Origin: Gemmatimonas sp.
Lineage (GTDB): Bacteria; Gemmatimonadota; Gemmatimonadetes; Gemmatimonadales; Gemmatimonadaceae
Length of the DNA: 61,971 nucleotides
NCBI GenBank assembly: GCA_023910675.1
Contig: JAAVWC010000022.1
Coordinates: forward strand, 1-61,971
Reading direction: 5' to 3'
Shown: one piece after another, positions 47,485 through 59,097 of the stretch
Layout of the letters: each line of letters begins with the position of its first letter
How positions within the stretch are numbered: the first letter of the stretch is position 1
Notes under the pieces: generated by a model
What the model was told of the DNA's origin: nothing
Databases searched by the model: none
What the model saw: the letters and a program-made list of their open reading frames with translations, nothing else
Position numbers and translations under genes: made by a program

Positions 47485-48726
47485 TGCGGCGTCGGGTCGT
47501 CGTCACAGGTCTTGGGGCGATCACGCCCGTCGGTAACGACGTGGCGACGACCTGGCAGAATTTGCTGGGTGGAGTGTCGGGCGGCACGCTGATCACCAAG
47601 TTCGACGCATCAGACTTCAAGGTGAAGTTTGCGTGCGAGGTGAAGGGCTTCGATGTGGGCCTGTATATGGACCGCAAGGAAGCCAAGCGCGCCGATCTGT
47701 TCACGCAGTACGCCATGGGTGCCGCCGTGCAGGCCATGCGTGATGCGGGACTCGAAGATGGTGGGTACGTCCCCGAGGACCTTGGGGTCATCATCGGGAG
47801 CGGCATCGGTGGTCTAGCCACCATGGAAGACCAGCATTCCACGCTCATGACGTCGGGGAACCGGCGTATTTCGCCGTTCTTCATCCCCATGTACATCGCC
47901 GACATCGCGGCCGGTATCGTGTCCATGCGCTTCAATGCCAAGGGACCAAACTACGCCACGATGTCGGCGTGCGCCACCAGTGCACATGCCATCGGCGAAG
48001 GTTTCCGCACCATTTCGTACGGCGACGCCGACGTCATGCTCGCTGGCGGTACGGAGGCGGCGGTGCTCCCCATGGCCATCGGTGGCTTCGGCAACATGAC
48101 CGCGCTGTCGGAGCGGAACGATTCGCCGGCGACGGCGTCGCGTCCCTTCGACGCCACGCGAGATGGGTTTTGTGCTCGGCGAGGGTGCCGGTGTGATCGT
48201 GCTCGAAGAACTCGAGCACGCGCAGCGGCGCGGCGCCCGAATCTACGGGGAGGTGATCGGGTACGGTGCCACCGGCGACGCCTACCACCTCACCGGACAG
48301 CCCGACGCACATGAAGGGCTCCAGCGGGCCATGCGGAAGGCGTTGGCCGACGGCAAGCTGGCGCCCACCGATGTCGATTACGTCAACGCCCACGGCACGT
48401 CCACGCCGCTCAACGACCCCAACGAGATCAAGGCGATCAAGGCGGTGTTCGGTGAGCACGCGTATCAGCTGTCCGTAAGTTCGACCAAGTCGGCCACCGG
48501 GCATATGCTCGGCGCGGCCGGCGGGGTGGAATTCATCGCCTGCGCGCTCGCCATGCGCGATAGTATGATTCCTCCTACGATCAACTACAGCACCCCAGAT
48601 CCGGAGTGCGATCTCGACGTGACCCCCAACGTGCCCAAGGCACGCCAGGTGAACGTCGCGATCTCCAACAGCTCCGGCTTTGGTGGTCACAACGTCTCGA
48701 TCGCGCTCCGACGCTGGCACGGGTAA
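47484..48726 (+). pseudogene. fabF: 3-oxoacyl-ACP synthase II, interrupted by a one-base frameshift
   Basis: Elongating condensing enzyme. Frame one (from ATG 47484) encodes residues 1-229, including the catalytic Cys in SACATSAHAIGEG, and then runs to a stop at 48314. The remainder continues in the next frame from [11 protein letters not shown] with both catalytic His ([17 protein letters not shown]) and ends at 48726. Removing one T from the run TTTT at 48168-48171 restores [11 protein letters not shown] and a normal 413-residue protein. The gene is normally essential, so an assembly error is the simplest cause. Frameshifting or a true mutation with a second copy elsewhere are alternatives. 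Confidence 0.9.
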
Positions 48727-48753
48727 GGCAGTCGGGGCGTTCGTCGGGGTGAT

Positions 48754-48772
48754 GCGCGGCGTGTCGCCGCGC
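48754..48772 (+). terminator. Hairpin after fabF
   Basis: Perfect 8-bp GC stem (48754-48761 with 48765-48772) and 3-nt loop, 27 nt after fabF and 20 nt before mqnE. No T tract, so termination is uncertain. Confidence 0.35.
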
Positions 48773-48792
48773 CGGAGCCTTGGTACGTCCTG

Positions 48793-49992
48793 ATGCCTCA
48801 TACGGTCCCGTTCGACCTAAACAAGCTGCGCGATCCGGCGCTGCGCCCTATCGGCGAAAAGCTGATCGTCGGCGAGCGCCTCACCGTGGCTGACGGTGCG
48901 CTCCTCTTCGCGACCCCCGACATTCTGGGGGTTGGGGCCATGGCCGATGCGGCCAATCGGGCCCGCCACGGCGATCGCGTGACGTTTGCCGCGAATCAGC
49001 ACATCAACCCCACGAATATTTGCGTGCTGCGGAAGACGTGCGTCTTCTGCGGCTATGCGCGCCTCCCCAAGGAAGAGGGCGCGTACCGCTATTCACTCGA
49101 GCAGGTGCTCGCGGAGTCCGACCGGGCCGACGGCACGCTCACGCGTGAGTTCCATATCGTCGGGGGCCTCGACATGCAAACAGGGCTCGAGTACTACCAG
49201 ACGATGTTCCGCGCGCTCAAGGCGCGCCACCCGCAGGTGCACATCAAGGCGCTCACGGCCGTTGAAATCGCCCACATTGCGCGCATTGAAAAGAAGAGCC
49301 GCGAAGAGGTACTCCTCGCGCTGCGCGAGGCCGGGCTCGATACGCTTCCTGGCGGTGGCGCCGAGACATTCAGTGCTGCCGTGCGAGAGCAGATCGCCGA
49401 CAAGAAGCTCGGCGGCATGGATTACATCGATGTGCACCGCACGGCCCACCAGCTTGGCATCCGCTCGAACTGCACCATGCTCTATGGGCATGTGGAAACC
49501 ATCGACGATCGCATGCAGCACCTCAACATGCTTCGCGAGTTGCAGGACGAAACCGGCGGCTTCCTGGCGTACATTCCGCTGGCCTATCACCCCGACGACA
49601 ACGAGCTGGGGAAGACGCTCGGTCGCACGGGGACCAGCACAACGGGCTTCGATGATCTGCGCAATCTTGCCGTGGGACGCCTGTTCCTCGACAACTTCGA
49701 GCACATCAAGACGCACTGGATCATGGTGACGACCGCGCTGTCGCAGATCGCCCTGCACTTCGGGGTGAACGATATCGAAGGCACGGTCGTGCGGGAAAAG
49801 ATCTATCACGCCGTCGGGGCGAGCACGCCGCAGGGCTTGACGCTCCCCCAGCTCCTGACACTCATTCGCGGGGCCGGCAAGCAGCCGGCCGAGCGCGATT
49901 CGTTCTATCGCGTCATCCGGGAGTTTGCCGACGACGATACCGGCGAAGGCATTTCCGCACCAGCCGACGCGCTGGTGTCTGCCGAGGCCTGA
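48793..49992 (+). CDS. mqnE: Aminofutalosine synthase MqnE (radical SAM)
   Basis: Second step of the futalosine menaquinone pathway: joins the enolpyruvyl product of MqnA to SAM-derived adenosine. 399 residues. The cluster motif is C77-x5-C83-x2-C86 (NICVLRKTCVFC), two residues longer than the common CX3CX2C. The rest fits the family: FHIVGGLDMQTGLEYY, IKALTAVEI, LPGGGAETFS and a long C-terminal TIM-barrel end. It stands next to mqnA and mqnC, which supports the call over CofH or another relative. Confidence 0.88.
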   Translation: MPHTVPFDLNKLRDPALRPIGEKLIVGERLTVADGALLFATPDILGVGAMADAANRARHGDRVTFAANQHINPTNICVLRKTCVFCGYARLPKEEGAYRYSLEQVLAESDRADGTLTREFHIVGGLDMQTGLEYYQTMFRALKARHPQVHIKALTAVEIAHIARIEKKSREEVLLALREAGLDTLPGGGAETFSAAVREQIADKKLGGMDYIDVHRTAHQLGIRSNCTMLYGHVETIDDRMQHLNMLRELQDETGGFLAYIPLAYHPDDNELGKTLGRTGTSTTGFDDLRNLAVGRLFLDNFEHIKTHWIMVTTALSQIALHFGVNDIEGTVVREKIYHAVGASTPQGLTLPQLLTLIRGAGKQPAERDSFYRVIREFADDDTGEGISAPADALVSAEA

Positions 49993-49993
49993 C

Positions 49994-50863
49994 ATGCCCG
50001 ACACAAGGCGGTCGCCACTGCGCGTCGGGCGCATTCGCTACATCAACTGCTACCCGGTGTACGGGGGCATTGAACGCGGCATTGTCCCGCTCGATGGTGA
50101 ATTGGTCGACGGCGTGCCGACGCAGCTCAACCGCCTGATGGCCAACGGCGATATCGACGTGAGCGTCGTCTCGGCGGTGGAGTACGCCAAGGACGCCGAT
50201 CGACTCCTGCTGCTCCCGGAATTGGGCATCACCAGTGACGGCCCCGTGCGCAGCGTCATGCTCTTCAGCAAGCGCGCGCCACGCGATCTGGGCGGTTGCC
50301 GCGTGGTCGTGAGCAAGAGCAGCATGACATCGGTGCATCTGCTCGAGCTGCTCTTCGAACACGTCTGGAAGTGTCGTCCCGAGTTCGTAGCGGGTGATGC
50401 GGAAATGGGGGACATCGCCCGTTTCAGCGACGAAGCGCACGACGCGCGCCTGGTGATTGGTGACGCGGCGCTCAAGCTGTTCGATGCCGCCAACCGCGGC
50501 GGGCCGTGGGCGGCGCTCTATCCGTATCGCGAAGACCTGGGCGCCGCGTGGAAAGAATGGACGGGACTCCCGTTCGTCTTTGCCGTGTGGGTGGCGCAGC
50601 GCCGCACACCGGTGCACGCGTCGCTCTCGGCGCACGCGTCCCTTATTGCCTCGAGAGACTGGGGGCTGCAGCACCTCGGTGAGCTGTCGGCGCAAGCGGC
50701 GTTCGCCAGCGGTGTACCGTTGCAAACGTGCCGCGAGTATTTCGCGGGACTCGATTACCGTCTGTCGTACCCGCATCTCGCGGGACTGACGGAGTTTTTC
50801 CGTCGGCTCGTGTTGGCCGGCCGGGTGCCTGATGGCACGCTGGCTTTCCTCCCTGCCGCCTGA
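49994..50863 (+). CDS. mqnA: Chorismate dehydratase MqnA
   Basis: Turns chorismate into 3-enolpyruvyl-benzoate, the first step of the futalosine pathway. 289 residues from ATG 49994, one base after the mqnE stop. Periplasmic-binding-protein-like fold: RVGRIRYINCYPVY, VPTQLNRLM, DVSVVSAVEYA, SKSSMTSVHLLELL and LVIGDAAL are typical. Confidence 0.93.
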   Translation: MPDTRRSPLRVGRIRYINCYPVYGGIERGIVPLDGELVDGVPTQLNRLMANGDIDVSVVSAVEYAKDADRLLLLPELGITSDGPVRSVMLFSKRAPRDLGGCRVVVSKSSMTSVHLLELLFEHVWKCRPEFVAGDAEMGDIARFSDEAHDARLVIGDAALKLFDAANRGGPWAALYPYREDLGAAWKEWTGLPFVFAVWVAQRRTPVHASLSAHASLIASRDWGLQHLGELSAQAAFASGVPLQTCREYFAGLDYRLSYPHLAGLTEFFRRLVLAGRVPDGTLAFLPAA

Positions 50864-50894
50864 TCGACCACTACCGAGACTGAGCGTCTGCCTC

Positions 50895-51953
50895 ATGCGT
50901 GATATCCTCGATTTCTACACCAACGCCCCGCTGCTCGAACTCGGCCTCGAAGCCGATCGGATACGCGAGCAGAAGCATCCGCACGGCGTGGTCACGTACA
51001 TCGTCGATCGCAATATCAACTACACGAACGTGTGCGTCGCCGATTGCGGTTTTTGTGCCTTCTATCGTCGCCCCAAGCATAGCGAAGGGTACACGCTCTC
51101 GTACGAGCAAATCGGACAGAAGATCGAAGAGACGAAGGCGCTCGGCGGTGTGCAGATTCTCATTCAGGGCGGACACAATCCCTACATCCCGTTCGAGTGG
51201 TATCTCGACCTGCTGCGGTACATCAAGACGTATCACCCCATTCACATTCACGGTTTCTCGCCGAGCGAGGTGGACTTTTTCGCCACGCGCTTCCGCATGG
51301 ATGCGCGCGATGTGATCCGTGAACTGCGCGCAGCGGGGCTTGACTCCATTCCGGGCGGTGGCGGCGAAATCCTCGTGCAGCGCGTGCGGGACATTGCCGC
51401 GCCCAAGAAGGCCGGTGCCGATCGGTGGCTCGAAATCATGGAGCTGGCGCACACCGAAGGCATGAAGACGTCGGTCACCATGATGTACGGTATCGGTGAA
51501 ACGCTCGCAGAGCGTATCGAACACTTGCAGCGCGTGCGTGATCTCCAGGCGCGCACCAAGGGCTTCACGGCGTTCATCACGTGGCCGCTCCAGCCCGAAA
51601 ACACGCCGACCATGTCACACATGCCGAAGACCGATGCGACGACGTATCTGCGCACGGTCGCGATCTCGCGCATTGTGCTCGACAACGTGCCCAACCTGCA
51701 GTCGAGTTGGGTCACAATGGGCATGAAGGTGGGGCAGATGGCGCTTCGTTACGGCTGCAACGACTTCGGTTCGCTCATGATCGAAGAGAACGTCGTCTCG
51801 GCAGCCAACACGACGCACCGAACCACCGTCGACGAACTCGACCGGCTCATTACCGACGCGGGCTTCACGCCGGCTCGTCGCCGTCAGGACTATTCCATTA
51901 TCTCCGACGCCGCGCCGGTAGCTTCACCGCTTGCCGCCACGGCGGCGGCGTGA
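50895..51953 (+). CDS. mqnC: Dehypoxanthine futalosine cyclase MqnC (radical SAM)
   Basis: Cyclises dehypoxanthine futalosine in menaquinone synthesis. 352 residues from ATG 50895. Standard C47-x3-C51-x2-C54 motif (NVCVADCGFCAF), then IQGGHNP, FSPSEV and SIPGGGGEIL. Contrast with the longer motif of MqnE shows the difference is not a general feature of this genome. mqnB and mqnD are not in the window. Confidence 0.95.
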   Translation: MRDILDFYTNAPLLELGLEADRIREQKHPHGVVTYIVDRNINYTNVCVADCGFCAFYRRPKHSEGYTLSYEQIGQKIEETKALGGVQILIQGGHNPYIPFEWYLDLLRYIKTYHPIHIHGFSPSEVDFFATRFRMDARDVIRELRAAGLDSIPGGGGEILVQRVRDIAAPKKAGADRWLEIMELAHTEGMKTSVTMMYGIGETLAERIEHLQRVRDLQARTKGFTAFITWPLQPENTPTMSHMPKTDATTYLRTVAISRIVLDNVPNLQSSWVTMGMKVGQMALRYGCNDFGSLMIEENVVSAANTTHRTTVDELDRLITDAGFTPARRRQDYSIISDAAPVASPLAATAAA

Positions 51954-51958
51954 GCCGC

Positions 51959-52438
51959 ATGACAGTACGCGTAGGGATCGGCTACGACTCACACCGTTTT
52001 GGCGAAGGTGGCCCCATGCGGTTGGGCGGCATCGACATTCCCTCCAACGTGCGTTGCGCGGGACATTCGGATGGCGACGCCATCTGCCACGCGCTCACCG
52101 ACGCCATCCTCGGTGCCGCGGCCTTGGGAGATATCGGCGAGATGTTTCCCGACACCGACGCGGCCAACAAGGGCAAGGACTCGGTGATCATGCTCGAAGC
52201 CGCCGTGGCGCGCATGTACGCGGCAGGCTATGCAGTGGGGAACGTCGACATCACCGTCGTCACGCAGCTTCCGAAGATCGGACCTCAGCGAGAAGCCATC
52301 CGGTCGCGTCTTGCCGGGGTGCTCGGCGTTGATGTATCGGCTGTTTTCGTGAAGGGCAAGACGAACGAAGGCATGGGATGGATCGGTCGTGGTGAAGGGC
52401 TTGCTGTGATGTGTACCGCGACGCTGGTGTCTCGCTGA
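51959..52438 (+). CDS. ispF: 2-C-methyl-D-erythritol 2,4-cyclodiphosphate synthase
   Basis: Closes the cyclic diphosphate ring in the MEP pathway. 159 residues from ATG 51959. Metal site residues in GYDSHRFGEG and AGHSDGD, then DIGEMFPDTD and the C-terminal KTNEGMGWIGRGEG. Five nt after mqnC, so likely co-transcribed with the menaquinone genes, whose side chain is an isoprenoid. Confidence 0.97.
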   Translation: MTVRVGIGYDSHRFGEGGPMRLGGIDIPSNVRCAGHSDGDAICHALTDAILGAAALGDIGEMFPDTDAANKGKDSVIMLEAAVARMYAAGYAVGNVDITVVTQLPKIGPQREAIRSRLAGVLGVDVSAVFVKGKTNEGMGWIGRGEGLAVMCTATLVSR

Positions 52439-52457
52439 CCAGCGAGCATACGCGCCG

Positions 52458-52475
52458 CGGCACCGTGGTGCCGTT
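52458..52475 (+). terminator. Small hairpin after ispF
   Basis: 16-nt perfect inverted repeat (52458-52464 with 52467-52473) followed by TT, 19 nt after ispF and 30 nt before the DedA gene. Weak terminator candidate. Confidence 0.3.
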
Positions 52476-52502
52476 CACGATCATCCTGTCGCCGAACACG
52501 CC

Positions 52503-53120
52503 GTGAACGACCTGCTCGCATGGCTCTCGGGTCTTCCAGACCCGCTGTTGTATGGGGCGCTGGCGCTCGCCGCGTTCGCCGAGAATGTCTTTCCGCCGCT
52601 CCCAGCCGATACAGTCATCGCCCTCGGCGCATTCGTGGCCGCGCGTGGCAACGGCTCATGGCTGGGCGCATGGATTGCCACCATGGTGGGCAATATCGGC
52701 GGCGCGATGCTCATGTACGGACTTGGGCATCGCTTCGGATTGCCATGGCTCATGCGCCGCTTTCCCGCCATCGTGTCGCCGACTGCCGCGGATCGCTTCG
52801 CTCAACGATTCAGCACGCAAGGCATGGCTGCGGTGGTGGTAAGCCGATTTCTTCCCGGTGTACGGGCACTTGTGCCTCCTATGGCCGGTGCGCTTGGCAT
52901 TGGTGCCGTCAGAGCCGCGGTGGCCATGTCGTTGGCGTCGGGCGTGTGGTACGGGATCATCTGCCTGTTGGCGTTTCGCGCGGGTGCCAATGCCGAGCAA
53001 CTGCTTGCGCTCATTGCGAGTCAGCAACGCACCATTGGGTTGGCGGCGCTCGCGCTCACGATCGCGGTTGTTTTGTATCTCCTGTGGCGCCGCCGCCGCG
53101 CCAAAGGGGCTCAGCAATGA
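52503..53120 (+). CDS. DedA family membrane protein
   Basis: 205 residues from GTG 52503, about four to five membrane segments. FAENVFPPLPADTVIALGAF and FSTQGMAAVVVSRFLPGVRALVPPMAG are the two DedA signatures. The family acts as lipid-carrier or phospholipid flippases in the inner membrane. C-terminus is Arg/Lys-rich. Stop overlaps the recombinase start. Confidence 0.92.
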   Translation: MNDLLAWLSGLPDPLLYGALALAAFAENVFPPLPADTVIALGAFVAARGNGSWLGAWIATMVGNIGGAMLMYGLGHRFGLPWLMRRFPAIVSPTAADRFAQRFSTQGMAAVVVSRFLPGVRALVPPMAGALGIGAVRAAVAMSLASGVWYGIICLLAFRAGANAEQLLALIASQQRTIGLAALALTIAVVLYLLWRRRRAKGAQQ

Positions 53121-54064
53121 CGCCCGCTGATCAATCGGGCGTCGCCCCGATGAGCGACGAAGAGCGCACACTGCGCCGTGGCTTCTTCTTGCAGGCGTTC
53201 GAAGATGCGCTCGCGCTCGAGGAAGGCGCATCTCCGCGCACCATCGAGGCGTACCGTCGCGATGTCATTCGCTGTGCGGCGTATCTGCGTGAGCATGGCG
53301 TAGCGAGTGCGCGCGACATTTCGCCCGGTATCCTTCGCGAGTTCGTATACCATCTCAAGGATCTTGGACTCGCCGGCAGCTCCATCCGCCGCAACATCTC
53401 GGCACTTCGAACGTGGTTTCGCATCATGATCGCCGAGGGGCTGGTGCACACCGACCCCACGGAGCGGCTCGATTCGCCACAACGGTGGCGCACCCTCCCG
53501 GAGGTGCTCTCGGTCGACGAGGTCACCCGTCTGCTGGCAGCGCCGCAGCTGGATGAACGATTGGCGTTCCGTGACCGTGCCATGCTCGAGTTGGCGTACG
53601 GCGCGGGGCTGCGTGTGTCCGAATGGATCGGGCTGGCGGTGAAGGACGTGCTGCTCGAAGACGGCTTGGTGCGTGTGTTTGGCAAAGGGAGCAAGGAGCG
53701 GCTCGTCCCCATCGGCCGCTCGGCCATCGGTGCCGTTGCCGTGTACGCGCGCGAACTTCGCCCTGTGCTGGAGCGCGGGCATGGCAAAGGCATTCTCTTC
53801 CTGAACGGGCAGGGGAGGCCGCTCACGCGGATGGGGGCCTGGAAGATCTTGCGTAAATACGTGGAGCAGGCCGGCATCGAGAAGGCCGTTTCGCCGCACA
53901 CGTTACGTCACTCATTCGCCACGCACCTGCTGGAAGGCGGGGCAGACCTGCGCGCGGTGCAGGAGATGCTCGGTCACGCCGACATTGCGACGACCCAGAT
54001 CTACACGCACGTGGATCGTGAGTATCTTCGGAGTGTGCACAAGCAGTTCCACCCGCGTTCCTGA
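53117..54064 (+). CDS. xerD: Tyrosine recombinase XerD-like
   Basis: Resolves chromosome dimers at dif during division. 315 residues from ATG 53117. N-terminal SAM-like DNA-binding domain; the catalytic residues are Arg in GAGLRVSEW, Lys in GKGSKER, His/Arg in [12 protein letters not shown] and Tyr in TQIYTHV. XerC and XerD cannot be told apart with certainty here. No attachment site or mobile element is nearby, so a housekeeping role is likely. Confidence 0.88.
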   Translation: MTPADQSGVAPMSDEERTLRRGFFLQAFEDALALEEGASPRTIEAYRRDVIRCAAYLREHGVASARDISPGILREFVYHLKDLGLAGSSIRRNISALRTWFRIMIAEGLVHTDPTERLDSPQRWRTLPEVLSVDEVTRLLAAPQLDERLAFRDRAMLELAYGAGLRVSEWIGLAVKDVLLEDGLVRVFGKGSKERLVPIGRSAIGAVAVYARELRPVLERGHGKGILFLNGQGRPLTRMGAWKILRKYVEQAGIEKAVSPHTLRHSFATHLLEGGADLRAVQEMLGHADIATTQIYTHVDREYLRSVHKQFHPRS

Positions 54065-54079
54065 CTTTCCGCGACGGCC

Positions 54080-54679
54080 ATGCTTCTCGTCATCGACAAC
54101 TACGATTCGTTCACGTACAACCTGGTGCAGTACTTCGGTGAATTCGGCGAGCAGCTCGAGGTGCACCGGAATGACGCGTTGACGGTAGACCAAGTGGGCC
54201 AGATGGCGCCGGAGGCCATCGTCGTGTCGCCGGGCCCGTGCTCACCCAAAGAGGCCGGCATCTCGGTCGACGTTATTCGCCGGTACGGCGGCGCGATTCC
54301 GCTGCTGGGCGTGTGCCTCGGACATCAGGCGATTGGCGAAGCCTACGGTGGCGACGTGGTACGCGCATCGCGCGTCATGCACGGCAAGATGTCGCGGCTA
54401 GTGCACGACGGGACCGGCCTGTTTCAGGACGTCCCCTCGCCCTTCGGCGTCATGCGCTATCACTCACTGGTCGTGAAGCGTGAAACACTCCCCGCGTGCC
54501 TGCAGGTCACCGCGGTGGCCACCGACGACGCCACGGAGATTCACGCCCTGCAGCATCGCGCGCACCCGGTCTGGGGCGTACAGTTCCACCCCGAATCCAT
54601 CCTCACGGAGCATGGGCGTACGTTGCTCATGAACTTTCTGCGCATGTCGCGTAGCGTTCGCGCTTCGGTACGCGCATAG
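54080..54679 (+). CDS. Anthranilate/aminodeoxychorismate synthase glutaminase
   Basis: 199-residue class-I amidotransferase that supplies ammonia for folate or tryptophan synthesis. Starts [17 protein letters not shown]; nucleophile Cys in [12 protein letters not shown]; His and Glu in [13 protein letters not shown]. No TrpE or PabB partner adjoins it, so PabA and TrpG cannot be told apart. Converges with terC across 25 nt without a hairpin. Confidence 0.92.
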   Translation: MLLVIDNYDSFTYNLVQYFGEFGEQLEVHRNDALTVDQVGQMAPEAIVVSPGPCSPKEAGISVDVIRRYGGAIPLLGVCLGHQAIGEAYGGDVVRASRVMHGKMSRLVHDGTGLFQDVPSPFGVMRYHSLVVKRETLPACLQVTAVATDDATEIHALQHRAHPVWGVQFHPESILTEHGRTLLMNFLRMSRSVRASVRA

Positions 54680-54704
54680 CCAGATAAGGAGGGGGATCTC
54701 GCGG

Positions 54705-55652
54705 TCAGTGGCCGTCGTCCTCTGCAGCCTGCTTGTTCGGAATCAGCAACGAGAGCAGTACGCTACCGACCAACACCGCCGCCACCACCCCGAGCGACAC
54801 GCCGATGCCAATCGGCATGATTTCCGACAGCAACATCTTGGCGCCGACGAACGCGAGCACGACGGACAAGCCATATTTGAGCAGGTAGAACTTGCCGATG
54901 ATGTTGGCAAGCACGAAGTACATCGAACGCAATCCGAGAATGGCAAACACGTTCGACGTGTAGACCAGAAATGGATTGCGCGTGACGCCGAAGATGGCCG
55001 GGATCGAATCGACGGCAAACACGACGTCCGTGGTTTCGACGAGCACCAGTACAACGAGTAGCGGCGTGGCCACGTGGCGAATGCGCCCCCCCGGCTCGAG
55101 CGCTTCGCGTACGAAGAACTTCTCTCCGTGGAACTTGGTGGTCATCGGGACGAATCGACGCACCAGGCGGATGACAGGGTTCTGCTCGGGTTCGATTTCA
55201 CTCTCGCCGCCGAACGCCATCTTGAAGCCGGTATAGATGAGGAAGGCGCCGAAGAGGTAAATGATCCAGTGGAACTGGGCGAGCAATACGGCGCCGGCGC
55301 CGATCATGGCGCCTCGCATAAGGAGCGCCCCCAGAATGCCCCAGAAGAGCACCCGGTGCTGGAGTTGCGGCGGAATCTTGAAGTAGCCGAACACCAAGAT
55401 GAACACGAACAGGTTGTCTACCGACAGCGCCTGCTCGACCAGATAACCGGCATAGAACTCCAGCATGGCCTGACGGCCCATCTCTCGGCCGATCCACAGG
55501 CCGAACCCAATGGCCAGGGAAATCCAGACGGCGCTCCAGCCGAGCGCTTCCTTCACCGAAACGGTGTGCGCCTTCCGGTTGAAGACCCCCAGATCCAGGG
55601 CCAGCAGGACAAGAATCAAGAGATTGAAGCCGATCCACCACGATGCGGGCAT
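54705..55652 (-). CDS. TerC family integral membrane protein
   Basis: 315 residues from ATG at 55652; a TTG seven codons upstream is the alternative. Eight or so membrane segments with the family's charged sites EQALSVDNLFVFILVF and LVETTDVVFAVDSIPAIFG. TerC relatives are linked to manganese export and metalation of exported proteins. The upstream region shows no recognisable yybP-ykoY manganese riboswitch. Shares a promoter region with the divergent kdsB. Confidence 0.92.
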   Translation of the reverse strand: MPASWWIGFNLLILVLLALDLGVFNRKAHTVSVKEALGWSAVWISLAIGFGLWIGREMGRQAMLEFYAGYLVEQALSVDNLFVFILVFGYFKIPPQLQHRVLFWGILGALLMRGAMIGAGAVLLAQFHWIIYLFGAFLIYTGFKMAFGGESEIEPEQNPVIRLVRRFVPMTTKFHGEKFFVREALEPGGRIRHVATPLLVVLVLVETTDVVFAVDSIPAIFGVTRNPFLVYTSNVFAILGLRSMYFVLANIIGKFYLLKYGLSVVLAFVGAKMLLSEIMPIGIGVSLGVVAAVLVGSVLLSLLIPNKQAAEDDGH

Positions 55653-55691
55653 GCCGTTCGGTGCAAGTGACAAAAAGGGGCGGCCGCGTGT

Positions 55692-55743
55692 TTGCCTTCG
55701 CGTGCCGAGTGGGGTATCTTAACTGGCGTGAATTTTGCTGCAA
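55692..55743. promoter_or_regulatory. Overlapping divergent promoters of terC and kdsB
   Basis: On the + strand TTGCCT (55692-55697) and TATCTT (55715-55720) are 17 nt apart, pointing to kdsB. On the - strand TTGCAG (complement of 55738-55743) and TAAGAT (complement of 55716-55721) are 16 nt apart, pointing to terC. The two -10 boxes occupy nearly the same bases, so the polymerases would compete. Found by eye. Confidence 0.45.
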
Positions 55744-55765
55744 CCACGCCCCTGACTCCTGAACA

Positions 55766-56539
55766 ATGGCTGTCCTCGCGGTGATCCCGTCGCGCCTCGG
55801 CGCGACGCGACTTCCCCGCAAACCGCTTCGCCTCCTCGGGGGCGAACCGCTGGTCGTCCGAGTCTACCAGCGCGTTGCCGCGCTGCAGGTGGCCGACGAC
55901 CTCGTCGTCGCCACCGACCACGAGGACATCCGCGAGGCTTGTGCCGTGCGCGGCATTCCCGTGGTCCTCACCCGGAGCGATCACCCCAGCGGGACCGATC
56001 GGGTCGCTGAGGTGGCCGCGCGGCCGGAGTTTGTGGCATACTCGACCTTGCTCAATGTACAAGGTGACGAACCTTTCGTGTCCCGCGAAGCACTCGCGGG
56101 GGCCGTGGCCATGGTGACCAGCGGCTTTGCCCCCGTCGGGACGGCGGCCGTCCCCATCGCCACCCACGCGCTGCAGCGCCCCGATGTCGTCAAAGTCGTA
56201 TGCACCGATGAGGGGCGGGCGCTCTATTTTTCACGGGCACCCATTCCCTATCTGCGCGACCCGTCTGACGCGTCCCTGTTGACGCCGCTGGTCCGCCAGC
56301 ACGTGGGAGTGTACGCCTACACGCGAACCGCGTTGCAGCAGTGGGTCCAGTGGTCGCCGCACCCGCTCGAACTCGTCGAGCGACTCGAACAGCTTCGACC
56401 GCTTGCGCATGGCGTTGCCATTGGGGTGGCGCATGTACCAAGTGCCGAAGGTGGCATTGATACCGAAGACGATCTCCGGCGCGCGAACGCGCGCTGGGAT
56501 GCAGGGCTTGAAGGCCGTACATCGTACGCGCTCGACTAG
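55766..56539 (+). CDS. kdsB: CMP-Kdo synthetase
   Basis: Activates Kdo with CTP for LPS core synthesis. 257 residues. VIPSRLGATRLPRKPL at the N-terminus, NVQGDEPF, ALYFSRAPIPY, HVGVYAYTR and GIDTEDDL near the end. First gene of the Kdo/LPS group; pyrG, which supplies CTP, follows 12 nt later. Confidence 0.96.
   Translation: MAVLAVIPSRLGATRLPRKPLRLLGGEPLVVRVYQRVAALQVADDLVVATDHEDIREACAVRGIPVVLTRSDHPSGTDRVAEVAARPEFVAYSTLLNVQGDEPFVSREALAGAVAMVTSGFAPVGTAAVPIATHALQRPDVVKVVCTDEGRALYFSRAPIPYLRDPSDASLLTPLVRQHVGVYAYTRTALQQWVQWSPHPLELVERLEQLRPLAHGVAIGVAHVPSAEGGIDTEDDLRRANARWDAGLEGRTSYALD

Positions 56540-59096
<2,557 letters not shown>

Positions 59097-59097
<1 letters not shown>

Noticed and set aside
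48163..48726. The second half of fabF as a separate small gene
   Set aside because: It begins mid-domain exactly where the first half leaves off and has no ribosome site, so it is the shifted remainder of one gene.
53117..54064. The XerD-like recombinase as a mark of an integrated element
   Set aside because: It has a housekeeping XerC/D sequence and sits among core genes. No repeats, tRNA target or phage genes flank it.
55653..55765. A yybP-ykoY manganese riboswitch before terC
   Set aside because: Only about 110 nt separate terC and kdsB, and I do not see the conserved loops of that class; the region is better explained as promoters.
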